From Ambrosia x helenae (taxonomy: Eukaryota > Streptophyta > Magnoliopsida > Asterales > Asteraceae): 64,000 nucleotides of DNA. Shown piece by piece: positions 46,291 to 57,220 of this stretch (position 1 is the stretch's first letter; each line of letters starts with the position of its first letter). The stretch covers positions 10,013,173 to 10,077,172 of the forward strand of contig CM061234.1 of assembly GCA_030844895.1 (NCBI GenBank). The letters are read 5' to 3'. A model generated the notes under the pieces. It worked only from the letters and a program-made list of their open reading frames with translations, made no database searches and was not told the DNA's origin. A program made the translations under genes and the position numbers.

Positions 46291-48137
46291 TCACACATGA
46301 TAGTATTTTAAGTTAATCGCATTCCAAGATCTTGGTAAAATTTCGTCGTCCATTGTCGAGAGCCAATATACTCCTTTTCCAGCCTCAGAATCAATCAAGT
46401 AGGGTTCTTCCCACTTAGGAGCCAATTTACCATCACTTGGTTTGGTAGTGTTTTGGAAGGCTTTTCTTAGAACCAAATCTCCCACTTGGAATCTTCTTAT
46501 CCTTATATTCTTGTTGTAAGCTTTAGCTATCCTTTGTTGATAAGCTACCATTCTCAATTTAGCTGCATCCCTAAGCTCATCCACTGTTTCAAGATCTTGA
46601 AGCAATACTTCTGAATTGGTAGTTGCATCCTGAAGATGTCTTCTTGTTGTAGGCATTACCATCTCTGTTGGAAGCATTGCTTCTGTTCCAAATACCAAGG
46701 AAAAAGGTGTTTGTCCAGTTGCATTTTTGGATGTGGTCCTATCTGCCTAAAGTATAAATAGAAGCTCTTCTGCCCATTTTCCTTTCTTCTCTCCAAGCTT
46801 TTTCTTCAAGTTGTTGACAATGATCTTGTTGGAAGATTCTGCTTGTCCGTTATCTTGAGGATGGACCGGTGTTGAGGTTATCATCTTGATTCCCCAGCTT
46901 TCACAAAAACTAGTTGTTCTGTTGCTGATGAATTGAGACCCATTGTCACATTTGATCTCGGCTGGTACACCAAATCTTGTAAGGATGTTTCTCTTGATGA
47001 AGGACACCATTTCTTTGTCTCTTACTTGTACAAATGCTTCGGCCTCGATCCATTTTGAAAAATAATCAGTCATGACTAGCATGAACACCTTTCCACCAGG
47101 AGCTTTGGGCAATTTTCCCACTATGTCCATTCCCCATTTCATGATAGGCCATGGTGAGATGATGGGATGCAATGGTTCAGCAGGTTGGTGTAGGATGTTG
47201 CTATGTCTTTGGCATGCATCACACTTCTGAGAATATTGTATGGCATCCTTCTTCATGGTTTGATAGTAGTATCCTGTCCTTAGAATCTTTGAATGTAAAG
47301 CTCTTCCTCCTGTGTGATTTCCACAATCTCCTTCATGGATATCTTTGAGAACTTCCTTTGCTTCTTCCTTGTTGATACATCTTAAATATGGTCCTGCAAG
47401 AGATTTTCTATACAATATATTGTTTATAATAACAAATTTGGATACATTCATCCTGAAAGCTCTAGCATGTTCTCCATCGGGGATGTTACCATCCTCAAGA
47501 TAGTCTATGATAGGAGTTATCCAGGATGTATTATCTCGATCTTGGGTAGCAAGGACAGTGCCATCTTCAGGATGCACAGTATTATCCTTAGGATGCACCT
47601 CTAGAGTTGCTGGCTTCAAGATATGGATGATAGGGATTTTAGATCCTTCTGGTAAATTCATAAAAGATCCCAAGTTTGCTAAGGCATCAGCCTCAACATT
47701 TTCTTCCCTAGGTACCTGTGTTAATGTAAATTCTGCAAAACAAGATGCTATTTTTTTTTTACTATTTCAAGAAATTCAGCTAATTTTTTACCTTTTACTG
47801 CATAAGAACCGTTAAAATGGTTAGTAATTAATAAGTAATCAACAAATACTTCTAGATTTAAAACATGCATACTCTTAGCAAGTTGTAAACCAGCAATGAG
47901 ATCTTCATATTCAGCTTCATTATTGGTTGCTTGAAATGCACATCTAATCGCATGGGGTATTATGTCCCATTGTGGCGATTTTAGTAGTAATCCTAACCCA
48001 GTGCCCCTCATATTCGAAGCACCATCAGTATAAAAAATCCATTTTCCCCGGTTTTCATTTGAAACAAAGCATGTGTCAAATGGTGGGTTTTCAAAATCAG
48101 AGCTTTCATTTACGTTTATACATTTCATCTTCTTCAT
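46291..48137 (-). pseudogene. Gypsy RNase H and integrase
   Basis: 48137-47748 encodes an RNase H-type fold: FYTDGASN (first Asp), NNEAEYEDLIAGL (Glu) and VFVDYLL (Asp retained, usual DSQL lost). 47673-46747 encodes integrase: an HHCC zinc region (CGNHTGGRALHSK...CDACQRH) and the catalytic core WGMDIVGKLP, FGVPAEIKCDNGSQF and a Gln/Ala-Glu-Ser-Asn stretch (NGQAESSNK). A stop at 46747 interrupts it. 46698-46291 continues with VFGTEAMLPTEM and the C-terminal GDLVLRKAFQNT domain. A frameshift lies between 47748 and 47673. It is not functional. Confidence 0.85.
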
Positions 48138-48140
48138 TTA

Positions 48141-48724
48141 CATTCTGTAACCATGCTCTGTTTTTTGTTTTTTTGGAATGATACTCTATAATCGTTTTTT
48201 TTTTTTTTTTGCACTTTTCTTCATTTACGTTCAGTTTTTTATTTCGTCTACTTGATTTGTTTGTTCTTCAAATAATGTATTTGATCAACTGATGTTATAT
48301 AATTCGAATTCGAATTTGAAATCGTTCACGTATGTTATGAAATCGTTTACGAAAAAAGAACGTGATTGTAGTAATCAGTTACAAAGAAAAAAGTCTGATT
48401 TGCCTTTGGGTTTAATTGTAATTGAAGTTAATTAGAGTTTAGTTAGGTTAATCGTGGTTTGGTTAAGATGACAGGTGGCAGCTTGTAGTGGCTTCCTACA
48501 CTTTTAACGTTAAAAAGCTTTGTATCGTATACTTTCTCATTAATTATGTGGGTAACGATTAAACAAAATTGAGGATTAGTAATTGAGAATAACTAATAAA
48601 TCATTTAAAGCACTAAATGATCAAAAGGCGGTTATTATTGGATAATAATAATAATAATAAAGAGGGATTATTATTAGATAATAAATACATTTTACTTGAC
48701 TTGATTATTTAACAGTTAATTGAT
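48141..48724. other. Spacer, no gene
   Basis: AT-rich DNA with a T18-type run near 48195 and an ATA/AAT patch near 48650. I see no element ends. Confidence 0.5.
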
Positions 48725-48938
48725 AAGCTCAGCTGGTTTGAGTTAGGGTGGGTTTTCCTTTAGGGGTTCTCATCCTGGGGGTAGGTCACAAATTTGATCC
48801 ATGCACATCACAAAAAAATTCCCCGTGACGGTTTGAGCTTAGGCAAAGAGGACACCGGTGTGTGGGTAGGGATTCGAACTTGGGACCGTTAGGTTAGAGT
48901 TCTACAAGGATTTTCACTGAACTAAGTCTTTCAAAAAA
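48725..48938 (+). mobile_element. tRNA-derived SINE, copy 2
   Basis: It has the tRNA-like A-box (AAGCTCAGCTGGTTTGAG), a B-box-like AATTTGATCC, a unique body shared with 35437-35656 and an A-tail. The 7-bp duplication AATTGAT (48718-48724 and 48939-48945) is short but exact. Confidence 0.85.
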
Positions 48939-49010
48939 AATTGATGTCACGTACTTGATTATGATTGTTTATTAGTTAATTAACAGTAATAATCAATTAG
49001 ATAAAGTCAA

Positions 49011-51699
49011 GGGTGAAGTAGGCTATGTATGGAGAGGATAACACCACTTTTTACCATGGTTACATTAATGGTATGAAGCAAATAAATGATATTTCGGGTC
49101 ATCTCATTGATGAAGTATGGATTTCCAAACCGAATTTGGTGAAAAGAGAGGTCTTCAGACACTTTAGAGATCATTTTGCATAAAAGTATAAGCAAAGACC
49201 GCACCTGGTTTGTGAGAACATTAAAAAAGTTCCCACATACAAGGTTGATTTTCTTATTGCTCGATTCATTAAAGAAGAGATAAAGGAGGCTATTTTTAAT
49301 TGCATATCCGATAAAGCCCCTAGTCCTGATGGGTTTAATTTCGGTTCGTAAAGAGGTATTGGCCTCTTTTGGAATAAGATTTTGTTAACATTTTGGATAT
49401 TTTTTTTGAAACAGATGAATTTAGCAAAGGTTGGAGTTCCGCTTTCATTACTTTAATTCCGAAGATTGCTAATCTGGTAACTCTTAAGGATTACCGGCCA
49501 ATCACTCTTATAGGAATTATTAGTAAAATCTTTTCAAAGATATTGGCGGAGAGAATTAAAAAGGTCCTTCACTTGGTGATTTCAGAGACATAATAAGCTT
49601 TTATTAAAGATAGTTTGATACTTGATGGCCCACTGATGGTGAATGAAATTCTTTCCTGGTTAAAGAAGAAGAAGATGAAAGCTTTTATGCTTAAAACTGA
49701 CTTTGAAAAGGCCTACGACAACGTCAATTGGCTGTTTTTGTTATCCATTTTAGAGCAAATGGGATTTACCGATAGATGGAGATTATAGATTAGAGGTATA
49801 TTGATCTCGGCCAGATCTGCGGTATTGGTTAATAGGGCCCCACTTATGAATTCAATGCTTAAAAAGGCCTTAGACAAGGAGACCTATTGTCCCCTTTTCT
49901 TTTCTTTTCTTGGTGGTGATGAAAGCTTTATCATGTATGACTGACAAAGCAGTAGCATTGGGAAAGTTTAAAGGTCTTAAAATCAATAATGAAGGTTAGG
50001 AGTTGTCTCACTTAATCTACGCTGATGGCGCAATGATATTGGGGAAATGTGAAGGTAGTAATATGGTGAATCTGACAAGAATTATTCGAGTTTTATGTGG
50101 TTGCTCAGGGCTGAAAATTAACTTAATAAAGTCGAGTATATTTGGTCTGGGCCTAGATGAAGAGGAGCTCTCAAATACTACCTCGGAGCTTGGATGTATT
50201 CGTGGGGAAGTGTCGTTTGACTACTTGGGTATAAAGGTGGGGGTGAATATGCACAAGTGTGGTAACTGGAAGAAGGTTATTGAAGTGTTTGAGAAAAGAC
50301 TTTCAGAATGGAAGGCTAAAATGCTCTCAATTGGCAGTAGGCTTACTTTAATCAAAGCGGTCCTTGCAAACCTCCCTATTTATTACCTTTCAATTTATAA
50401 AGCGCCAGTTTCGGTGATTGACTCATTGGAAAAACTGATGAAAAGATTCCTTTGGGTGGGTTCTTCTGATACTCACAAAATACATTGGGTATCTTGGGAC
50501 CAGTGACTATAAATAAAAAAAACATGTGGCTTAGGGGTTCCGAGGTTAAAAGATGTAAACGGTGTGCTTCTTTTCAAGTGGGGATATAGATATCAGATAT
50601 AAAAGAATAGTCTTTGGAAGAAGGTTATTGCCAAATGCCATAAATCCCGATCTAGATTCTGGTTTCTCCCGGTTAACGCAACTTTGGGAGGAATTTCGAA
50701 ATCAATTGTAAAGATCATAAAAGGTTTAAGGACCGGCGGTCGGACTTTATATTGTAATTTGATTGCAGCTACAGGTACTGATGATTCTATTAGGTTCTGG
50801 CACGATAGCTGGTTAAATGGAACGCCTCTCTTTTTTATATGGCCGAATCTGTATTAGTTGGAGACAAAAAAAATGTTGCTTATTTTCGAACAACATGGAG
50901 CTAATTCATAATCCCTGGGTGTTTAAATACATTTTTGGAATGGGTCCGTTAAATGAGGTTTGCACTGGTGAGTTGGCCAAACTACAGGTAGCGATTTTGG
51001 GCCTGTAGAATGCAACTGTCGAAGACATTTGGTGCTGGAAGGTCGATAACGTGCAGGCGCAGTTCAGCATCAAAGTTGTGAAACAGATTATACAAAGGTA
51101 TTATGAGGCGGACGATAGGTTCGTGATTAAATGGGTCAATTGGGTTCTGTTAAAGTGCATGGTTTTAGCTTGGAGAGCTGAGATGGGTCGGATTGCAGTC
51201 AAAGTAGAGTTGTCCAAAAGGAATGTCCAGGTTGATTCTTCAGTTTGCTCTATGCGCGATTGGGATATTGAAACGGAAAACCACATTTTTACAACTTGTG
51301 ATGTAGTTCATGAGGTTTGGGTGTGCATATCATCTTGGTGCGACATACCTCCTATTTATGTGTATTGTGTTCGTGACCATTGGAAGCTATATAAAGGTAT
51401 GTTAGGTAACAAATGGCGGAAAAAGATTCTTCATGGGATTATTATTACGACTTGTTGGCGTATTTGGACTGCGAGAATTGAAAAGACCTTTCAAAACAAG
51501 ATGAAGAGTGGGAAACGATTTTTCTATGATGTTACTAGTTTGTCATTCTTTTGGTTTAAAAATAGGACCAGTTTTAAGGATTTGTCTTGGTGTGAATGGC
51601 GCAAATTGCCTATGTATATGCTATAATTTTTCCCATTCGGTCCTCGCTTGGAGGGTCGCTTTGGAGGTGGTGTAAATGAAATTGAATCTTAAAAAAAAC
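49011..51699 (+). pseudogene. 5'-truncated L1-type LINE
   Basis: The 10-bp duplication ATAAAGTCAA lies at 49001-49010 and 51700-51709, and a short A-run ends the copy. The protein starts in the pre-RT linker (DNTTFYHGYING), then has KAPSPDGFN, RPITLIGIISKIFSKILAERI, an RT core in broken frames, LIYADGAMILGK (YADD changed to YADG), FDYLGIKVG, and a C-terminal zf-RVT region (LLKCMVLAWRAEMGRIAVK, C...H...C near 51250-51300). Many stops and frameshifts are present. The longest open stretches are 50003-50506 and 51051-51626. Confidence 0.9.
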
Positions 51700-51709
51700 A
51701 TAAAGTCAA

Positions 51710-53812
51710 ATGTGAGAAGTGGTTAAATGTTAATTAGCAGAGCTCAACAACTTGGAACAAGTCAAAAGGCTGAAGTTTAGTTTGTAAATATTTTAATTAT
51801 AAAAAGAAAGATAAACCTAAACCATAGGTGTGGTAATTTGATTAAGAGTTTTAATCAAATCAAAACACAAGCACCCACTCTCTCCTCTATTTCCCTCTCT
51901 GTCGTCCCCTTTCCACCGTCGTGAACCACCACCGCCTCATGCACCACCACTTTCCATTGCCAGCCCCATGCATTGACTTTCTTTGGTGTGTACAACCCCA
52001 CATGTTGCCACTATAATCGTTGACCAACATAGGTGGCTGCCTCTATTCTTATGCAGCTTCGTGTTTGTATTTTGGATCAGATCTAGTTCGAGTGCTTTTA
52101 GGTTGGAACTCTGAAATTGGTGCTTTTAGAGGAGTCATTCGTTGCATCCTTAGTGCGAGTCATCGGTTTTTTGTCAAATTATAAAAACTGAACACCGTGT
52201 GGTTCCGTATTATTTATGTCTGATTGATTTCAATTCGTATCTGGATTGCTATTTTGGGAATAAATTTATGTTTTGTACTTTAACACACTTTTGCATTTTG
52301 ATTAAATAAACTTTCTTACTTAATATATATACACACACATATAATATAAAATAGAGGTTTTATAAATATCGTAAACAAATACCTTAGATTTCCAACACAT
52401 ACGTATATACATTATATGCACATACCAAAGCGGGGCATAATAAAATCAAAACAAAAAAAAAAAAAATACAAACATTTTTACAAATTAAAAGATCGATAAA
52501 AGATAGAGCAAATCAAAGTGAGTACAAATCAAAACGTTAAACATGTGTGTGATAAATATATCTAACGAGAATAATATAAACAACATACAAATCAACCGCA
52601 ATTGAAATATATCACAAACAAACATCCATTATCCATACACTAAACTACTAAAACATTGAGTAATGAAATAGTACCCCTTTAACTTCATATTTTGATTGAA
52701 CTAAAGGCATCTAGTAACTAGTAAGACTAGGCAAAAATCATCTCTTAAGTCTGCAAAGAGCAAGGGACGAAATCAGGGATTGCAACTTGAAAGAACGACT
52801 ATTCCTTGTATGTAAGTAGACAATTTTAATTTGGTTTTTCCTTTCACAACTGGCCTAAATCTAATTCTCTTAATCTCTTCTCTATCATTCTTTGTCAATT
52901 TACTTTATTTGCGATTTGTTGCAACGTTTAAAGAACTAAATAACTTCTTGTTGCAAAGTGTGTCACAGTCAGTAGATGTCTAAGCTCAAAGAATTTTCAT
53001 CTGGAACTTGCGGCTTGCTGTTTCAAAGCTCAAATTCAAAGAATTTGTTGTTTCAATTCAATTCAAATAACTTGTTAGGTAATTTTCTTCAGTTGTTTTG
53101 CCTAAATTACTATTTAATTTTCTCTATTCTTATTTGGTGGTGTCTTTATAGTTGTTTCAATGCTACCACAATTTGTATCTACCTACTCTAAAATAATGTT
53201 ATAATGTTCATCTAGTTTTTCAACCAGTGCAGATGCAATTTATTTTATTATTAATTTTTTTTTTGTAATTTATATAAATAATGTTATAAATTCCGTTTGT
53301 ACTACTCTTTTTATATCACTTGACTTATGTGATGTATCATATTCATAAAGCCATACCTTTATGTTTACAAAAGTGAACTAATATGCGCTTTTTATTTCAT
53401 GTGAACAAAAGGACGGTGGAAAGGGAAACGGAAAGAATAATATTTGTTTAACATTTAGTCCATTCTATCTAGTACAAAAGTAATGATATTTATTGGATAT
53501 CTACTGTATTGCTTTTAATATGAAGGTATATGACCACTTGTTTGATTCAAGATTCTTCTCCATTATACCAAGTAATAATTGAAAGTTATGAAATTGGAGA
53601 TCTCTAAGTGGCCACATGAAAAGTGTAGGGGATGAGCACTAAAATGCTGAGAAAAGTATCCAAGTGTTGAAGTCAACTTGTTTAGAAATTTATGTGTGAC
53701 ACCATCCAAATACTAGCATATTTATTCTATATATTGGTGAATGAATACATATATATTATCTTCTTGACGATTTTAGGTTTGAAAGTCGGAAACACATTTC
53801 TCTATTTCTATT
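51710..53812. other. Spacer, no gene
   Basis: I see AT-rich DNA without supported ORFs. A CT-rich, CCACCACC-containing patch lies at 51880-51960. A small ORF at 52976 has Asn/Leu/Phe-rich low-complexity sequence and is probably chance. Confidence 0.5.
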
Positions 53813-55563
53813 AGGATGGATGAGATGGTGGATGATAAAATCACACTATCACATCATCACATTTAATGATGTCACCTCATTTTTATCACATCTATCATAA
53901 AAAGGTGAGAGTGGAATGATAGAATCACATTACATTATTTTTTTTAAATAAAAATACAACATTATATTAAATAAAAAAAACCTACATTAATTAAAAAAAT
54001 TACTAGAAAATATAAAATGAAATAATAAAATTAAGTGAGCGGTGGGTACGGGTCCTCGAACACGATATCTAAACTACCGACGTGCTCCGTTAGATCGTGT
54101 CGAAGTTGAAAGTGTGTTTCTTCATTTCTCAACCCCAAAAGAATATTATCGTTAACGATTGCTGGTGTCGGAGGATCTATAACGTAATCCGGAGATATTG
54201 TGCGCCCCTCTTCCTTCAGTATCATATTGTGCAATATGATACACGCGTACACAACACTCCTTATTTTCGCTTGATCAACCAAACGAATCGGGCGATCTAT
54301 TATGTGCCATTTAGATTTCAATTCACCAAACACTCGTTCAACGTCTTTTCTCGCTGATTCTTGTAGCTTCTTAAATAATATATATTTCTTTATCGATTGT
54401 CGGAAACGAATAAGCTTTCACAAAAACTGACCAAGCAGGGTAGATACCATCAACAAGATAGAACCCACGTCTATATTGTCTCCCGTTCATCATAAACGGG
54501 CACGTCGAGGTGGTTCCTTGTCTCTCTGTGTCGAATAGCGGTGACTGATGTAGAATGTTCACATCGTTGTTTGACCCGGGGGGACCAAAGTACGCATGCC
54601 AAATCCATAAATCGTTCGACGAAACGATTTCGAGCATGATCGTCGGTTTTTTTATGGTCACCCCTCATAAACTGCCCTCGCAAAGCCGTCGGACAACTTC
54701 TCCATTCGATGTGGGTACAGACGATGCAACCGACCATCCCGGGAAAATGTCATCTAGCTTCATGTGCGGCGTAGAAACGTGTTATGTCGTGTCTAGTCGG
54801 TCTTTGTAGATACTCTTTACCGTATAAAGCAATAATAGCATTGCAAAAATAGTAAAAAAAAAAACTCTCTTGAAGTTCTACTCGACATATTTAAATATTC
54901 ATCAAATTTGCTAGGAGTGTTCCCGGTTGCAAGTTAACGAATCGCGGGTGTGCATTTTTGTATCGTCGTAAAACTCCTCTTTACCCTAGCATCGTACCCT
55001 TCTTGAAACCATTCGTAGTTAGCTTCGATGTCTCCGACAATCTTTAAAAATAATTCCTTTGATAAACGGAATCGAGTTTTAAACATTGCGTCATTGTATT
55101 TTGGGTTTTCTATAAAGTAATCGTTCATCAACACTTCACTTTCCCCCACCGATCACGGTCAATCATTTTTTTCATTGGGCGTCGCTTATCTTGATGCTCC
55201 GCGGCTTCGCAAACCCTTGCAATAAATTCCATGTATCACCCGAAAAGTCAGATGAACTAGACGAGTCGAGTGGATACGAAGTGCCTTGCATTTTTTTTGG
55301 GTTGTTTGATTTTTGGAGATATTATTTGATTGTTTATGGTAATTGTGGTTGAAAAATGAGGTTATATAAAGGTTTGATTTATTAAAAAAAAAATGGCTAG
55401 CTGGTAACGGTCAGATGACCGTTGGCCAACGTTCACCACTGTGATATGGTTGTGACGAGGATCACACATTAGTTCTATCGCGGGCGTGATTAATGTGGCG
55501 GGCCGGTGTAGTAATGAATCACAACGATCGCGGGGTGGCCATCACGGACCACCCGTCCACCCT
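53813..55563 (-). mobile_element. PIF/Harbinger-type element, approximate limits
   Basis: The left edge GGATGGATGAGATGGTGG and the right edge read inward, GGGTGGACGGGTGGTCCGTG, are related inverted ends around the transposase. The flanks TTA and TTT do not form an exact 3-bp duplication, so the limits are provisional. Confidence 0.45.
54031..55290 (-). pseudogene. PIF/Harbinger transposase (HARBI1-like)
   Basis: Minus-strand order: ESEVLMNDYFIENPKYND and FRLSKELFLKIVGDIEANY (helical N part, about 55149-54990). Next is a region of mixed frames with MVGCIVCTHIEWRSCP, an altered form of the family's GxxGxxDCxHWxWxNCP motif; its catalytic Asp appears lost. It is followed by DLWIWHAYFGPPGSNNDVNILHQSP, shortened here to SNNDVN (second Asp), then YLVDGIYP and ARKDVERVFGELKSKWHI (Glu of the DDE triad). 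The C terminus is CIILHNMILKEEGR. Frameshifts near 54650 and 54750, a stop near 54367 and a truncated N part make it inactive. Confidence 0.85.
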
Positions 55564-57220
55564 TTGTTTTATTGTTTTCCTTTTCCTTTTTCTTTTGTTT
55601 TACGAGTTTAATGAACTGGTTTGTAATGATTGTGTTGGTGGCAGATCTATTTGATGACGGTGGTGGTTGTGGTTATGTTGGCGGTGATGGTGGAATCGTT
55701 TAATAGTGGTGGTGGTTGTGATGGTTGTGGTTCTGATTATGAGGATGATGGGAGTGGTGACGATGGTGGTTGTGATTCTATTCTTTGGTAACTGGTGCCA
55801 TTAGGTTGTGTTTGCACAATTTTGAAAAATGGGAAATCGTGGGTGGTCTTGGAGTGACTTTGAGGGTTTTGAGGTTTGAAACAATGAAATTTAGTTAATT
55901 TCTTAAGAATTAATTACCAAAACCGTCCCTATGGTTTGGGCCAATTTGTCACTCCAGTCCAAACTTTTAAAAATTGCTTGAACAGTCCCTGAATTTTGAG
56001 AAAATAGGCCAAAACAGTCCAAAGACTTAACCCAGTTAACTTTTTGACGTTAAGTCAGGGACAATTTGGTAAAGTCACTTAAAAATTCTCTTCTTCCCCC
56101 ATTGTCTTCTTCCCTAGTCAGACCCACCAAGCCACCACCCACCACTACCACCATCTCCTCCACCTTTCACCACCACCATAAGCCTTTCACATGTATCTCT
56201 CTGTTGGGTTTACCCACGCGTTGCAACGGGATCCACAAATGGGTTGCAATACAACATTATGATACTTAGGTTTTTTGCCGCAATTTACATAAAAATGAAT
56301 AAAAATGTGCACACTATGTTTTAACAAGTATTCGTAGAAAGAGAAGAAAAGAAATGTACACCACCACTTACAACTGATTGTAGTTCACCATAAAAACCAT
56401 GTACTCATTATTGAACAAATCTTAATAAACCAAAGGTATGTTACTGTAACAGACCAATATGAACATAAACATCACTCTTGTGTAAGTTGCCCGGCCATTG
56501 CATATCTACATAACCGTGCCATTGAAGACATCTTGTTAAATGATAAAGTTCATTTACATGACAAAAGCATGTAGTAATAATATGATGTTGTATACACTAT
56601 TATATGAAGGTCACTGTCCATTTAGAAATTAAAAGATGTGATTTGTAAGTTTGTAATAGATTTGTCCAACCTGACCCGGCTGCTAAAAAAGTGCCCAATG
56701 TAGCCAGTGAGCCGAACCATCCCGTCCACTTTGCCGCTGGGCAGACACATATATACAAAAAGAGTTTATAATATAAGTATTATTATGGCAAAGTTTTAAA
56801 ACTCATACAAGTATAGCTGAGATAAGATTATTCATTGTGGTAACATAAATTATTATCTTTATCGCCATTATATGAAATTTGTTCAAAAATATTGTTATCC
56901 CGTGTGTTTAGTTAGTTTGGGTGAGTTCCATTTCATATAAAAGTTGATTATCTTCTAGGGTCATTTAAGGAAGAAAAGTGGTAAAATTTAAGAAATTGTA
57001 AAGAAACCCTTGGTATGCCATCTTAACTTTGGATGATTTGAACATATTTGCCCATGCCTCCTCCTTTATAATGTAGTATAGAAGTATAGATATAGATTTA
57101 TTCAACTTTAAAGGTCTATTACATATTTCCCCTCCTAAAACATATACATGTAGAAAGTCAATTACACATTTCTCCTTCACAATGGGAAATATGTAATTGA
57201 TTTTAGTGGTTGATTAAAGA
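55564..57220. other. Spacer with one Mutator-type end, no gene
   Basis: 55910-56090 has words such as ACCGTCCCTATGGTTTGG and AGTCCCTGAATTTTGAG, like the ends of plant Mutator-type elements, but no partner end is clear. GGTGGTGGTTGTGG-rich DNA lies at 55640-55790. No gene is supported. Confidence 0.4.

Larger units (their letters stand above)
42600..48140 (-). mobile_element. Tat-type Ty3/gypsy retrotransposon remnant
   Basis: On the minus strand the order is RNase H-like domain (48137-47750), integrase (47673-46291), an extra ORF on the opposite strand (43523-45222), a purine-rich tract (43255-43238) and a putative 3' LTR beginning TGTTGGTGG at 43237. This order, with an antisense ORF between integrase and 3' LTR, is described for plant Tat/Retand-type elements. 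The 5' half (gag, protease, RT, 5' LTR) is missing. The outer LTR end is not resolved; a TATA-like box lies at 42801-42792 (-). Confidence 0.75.
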
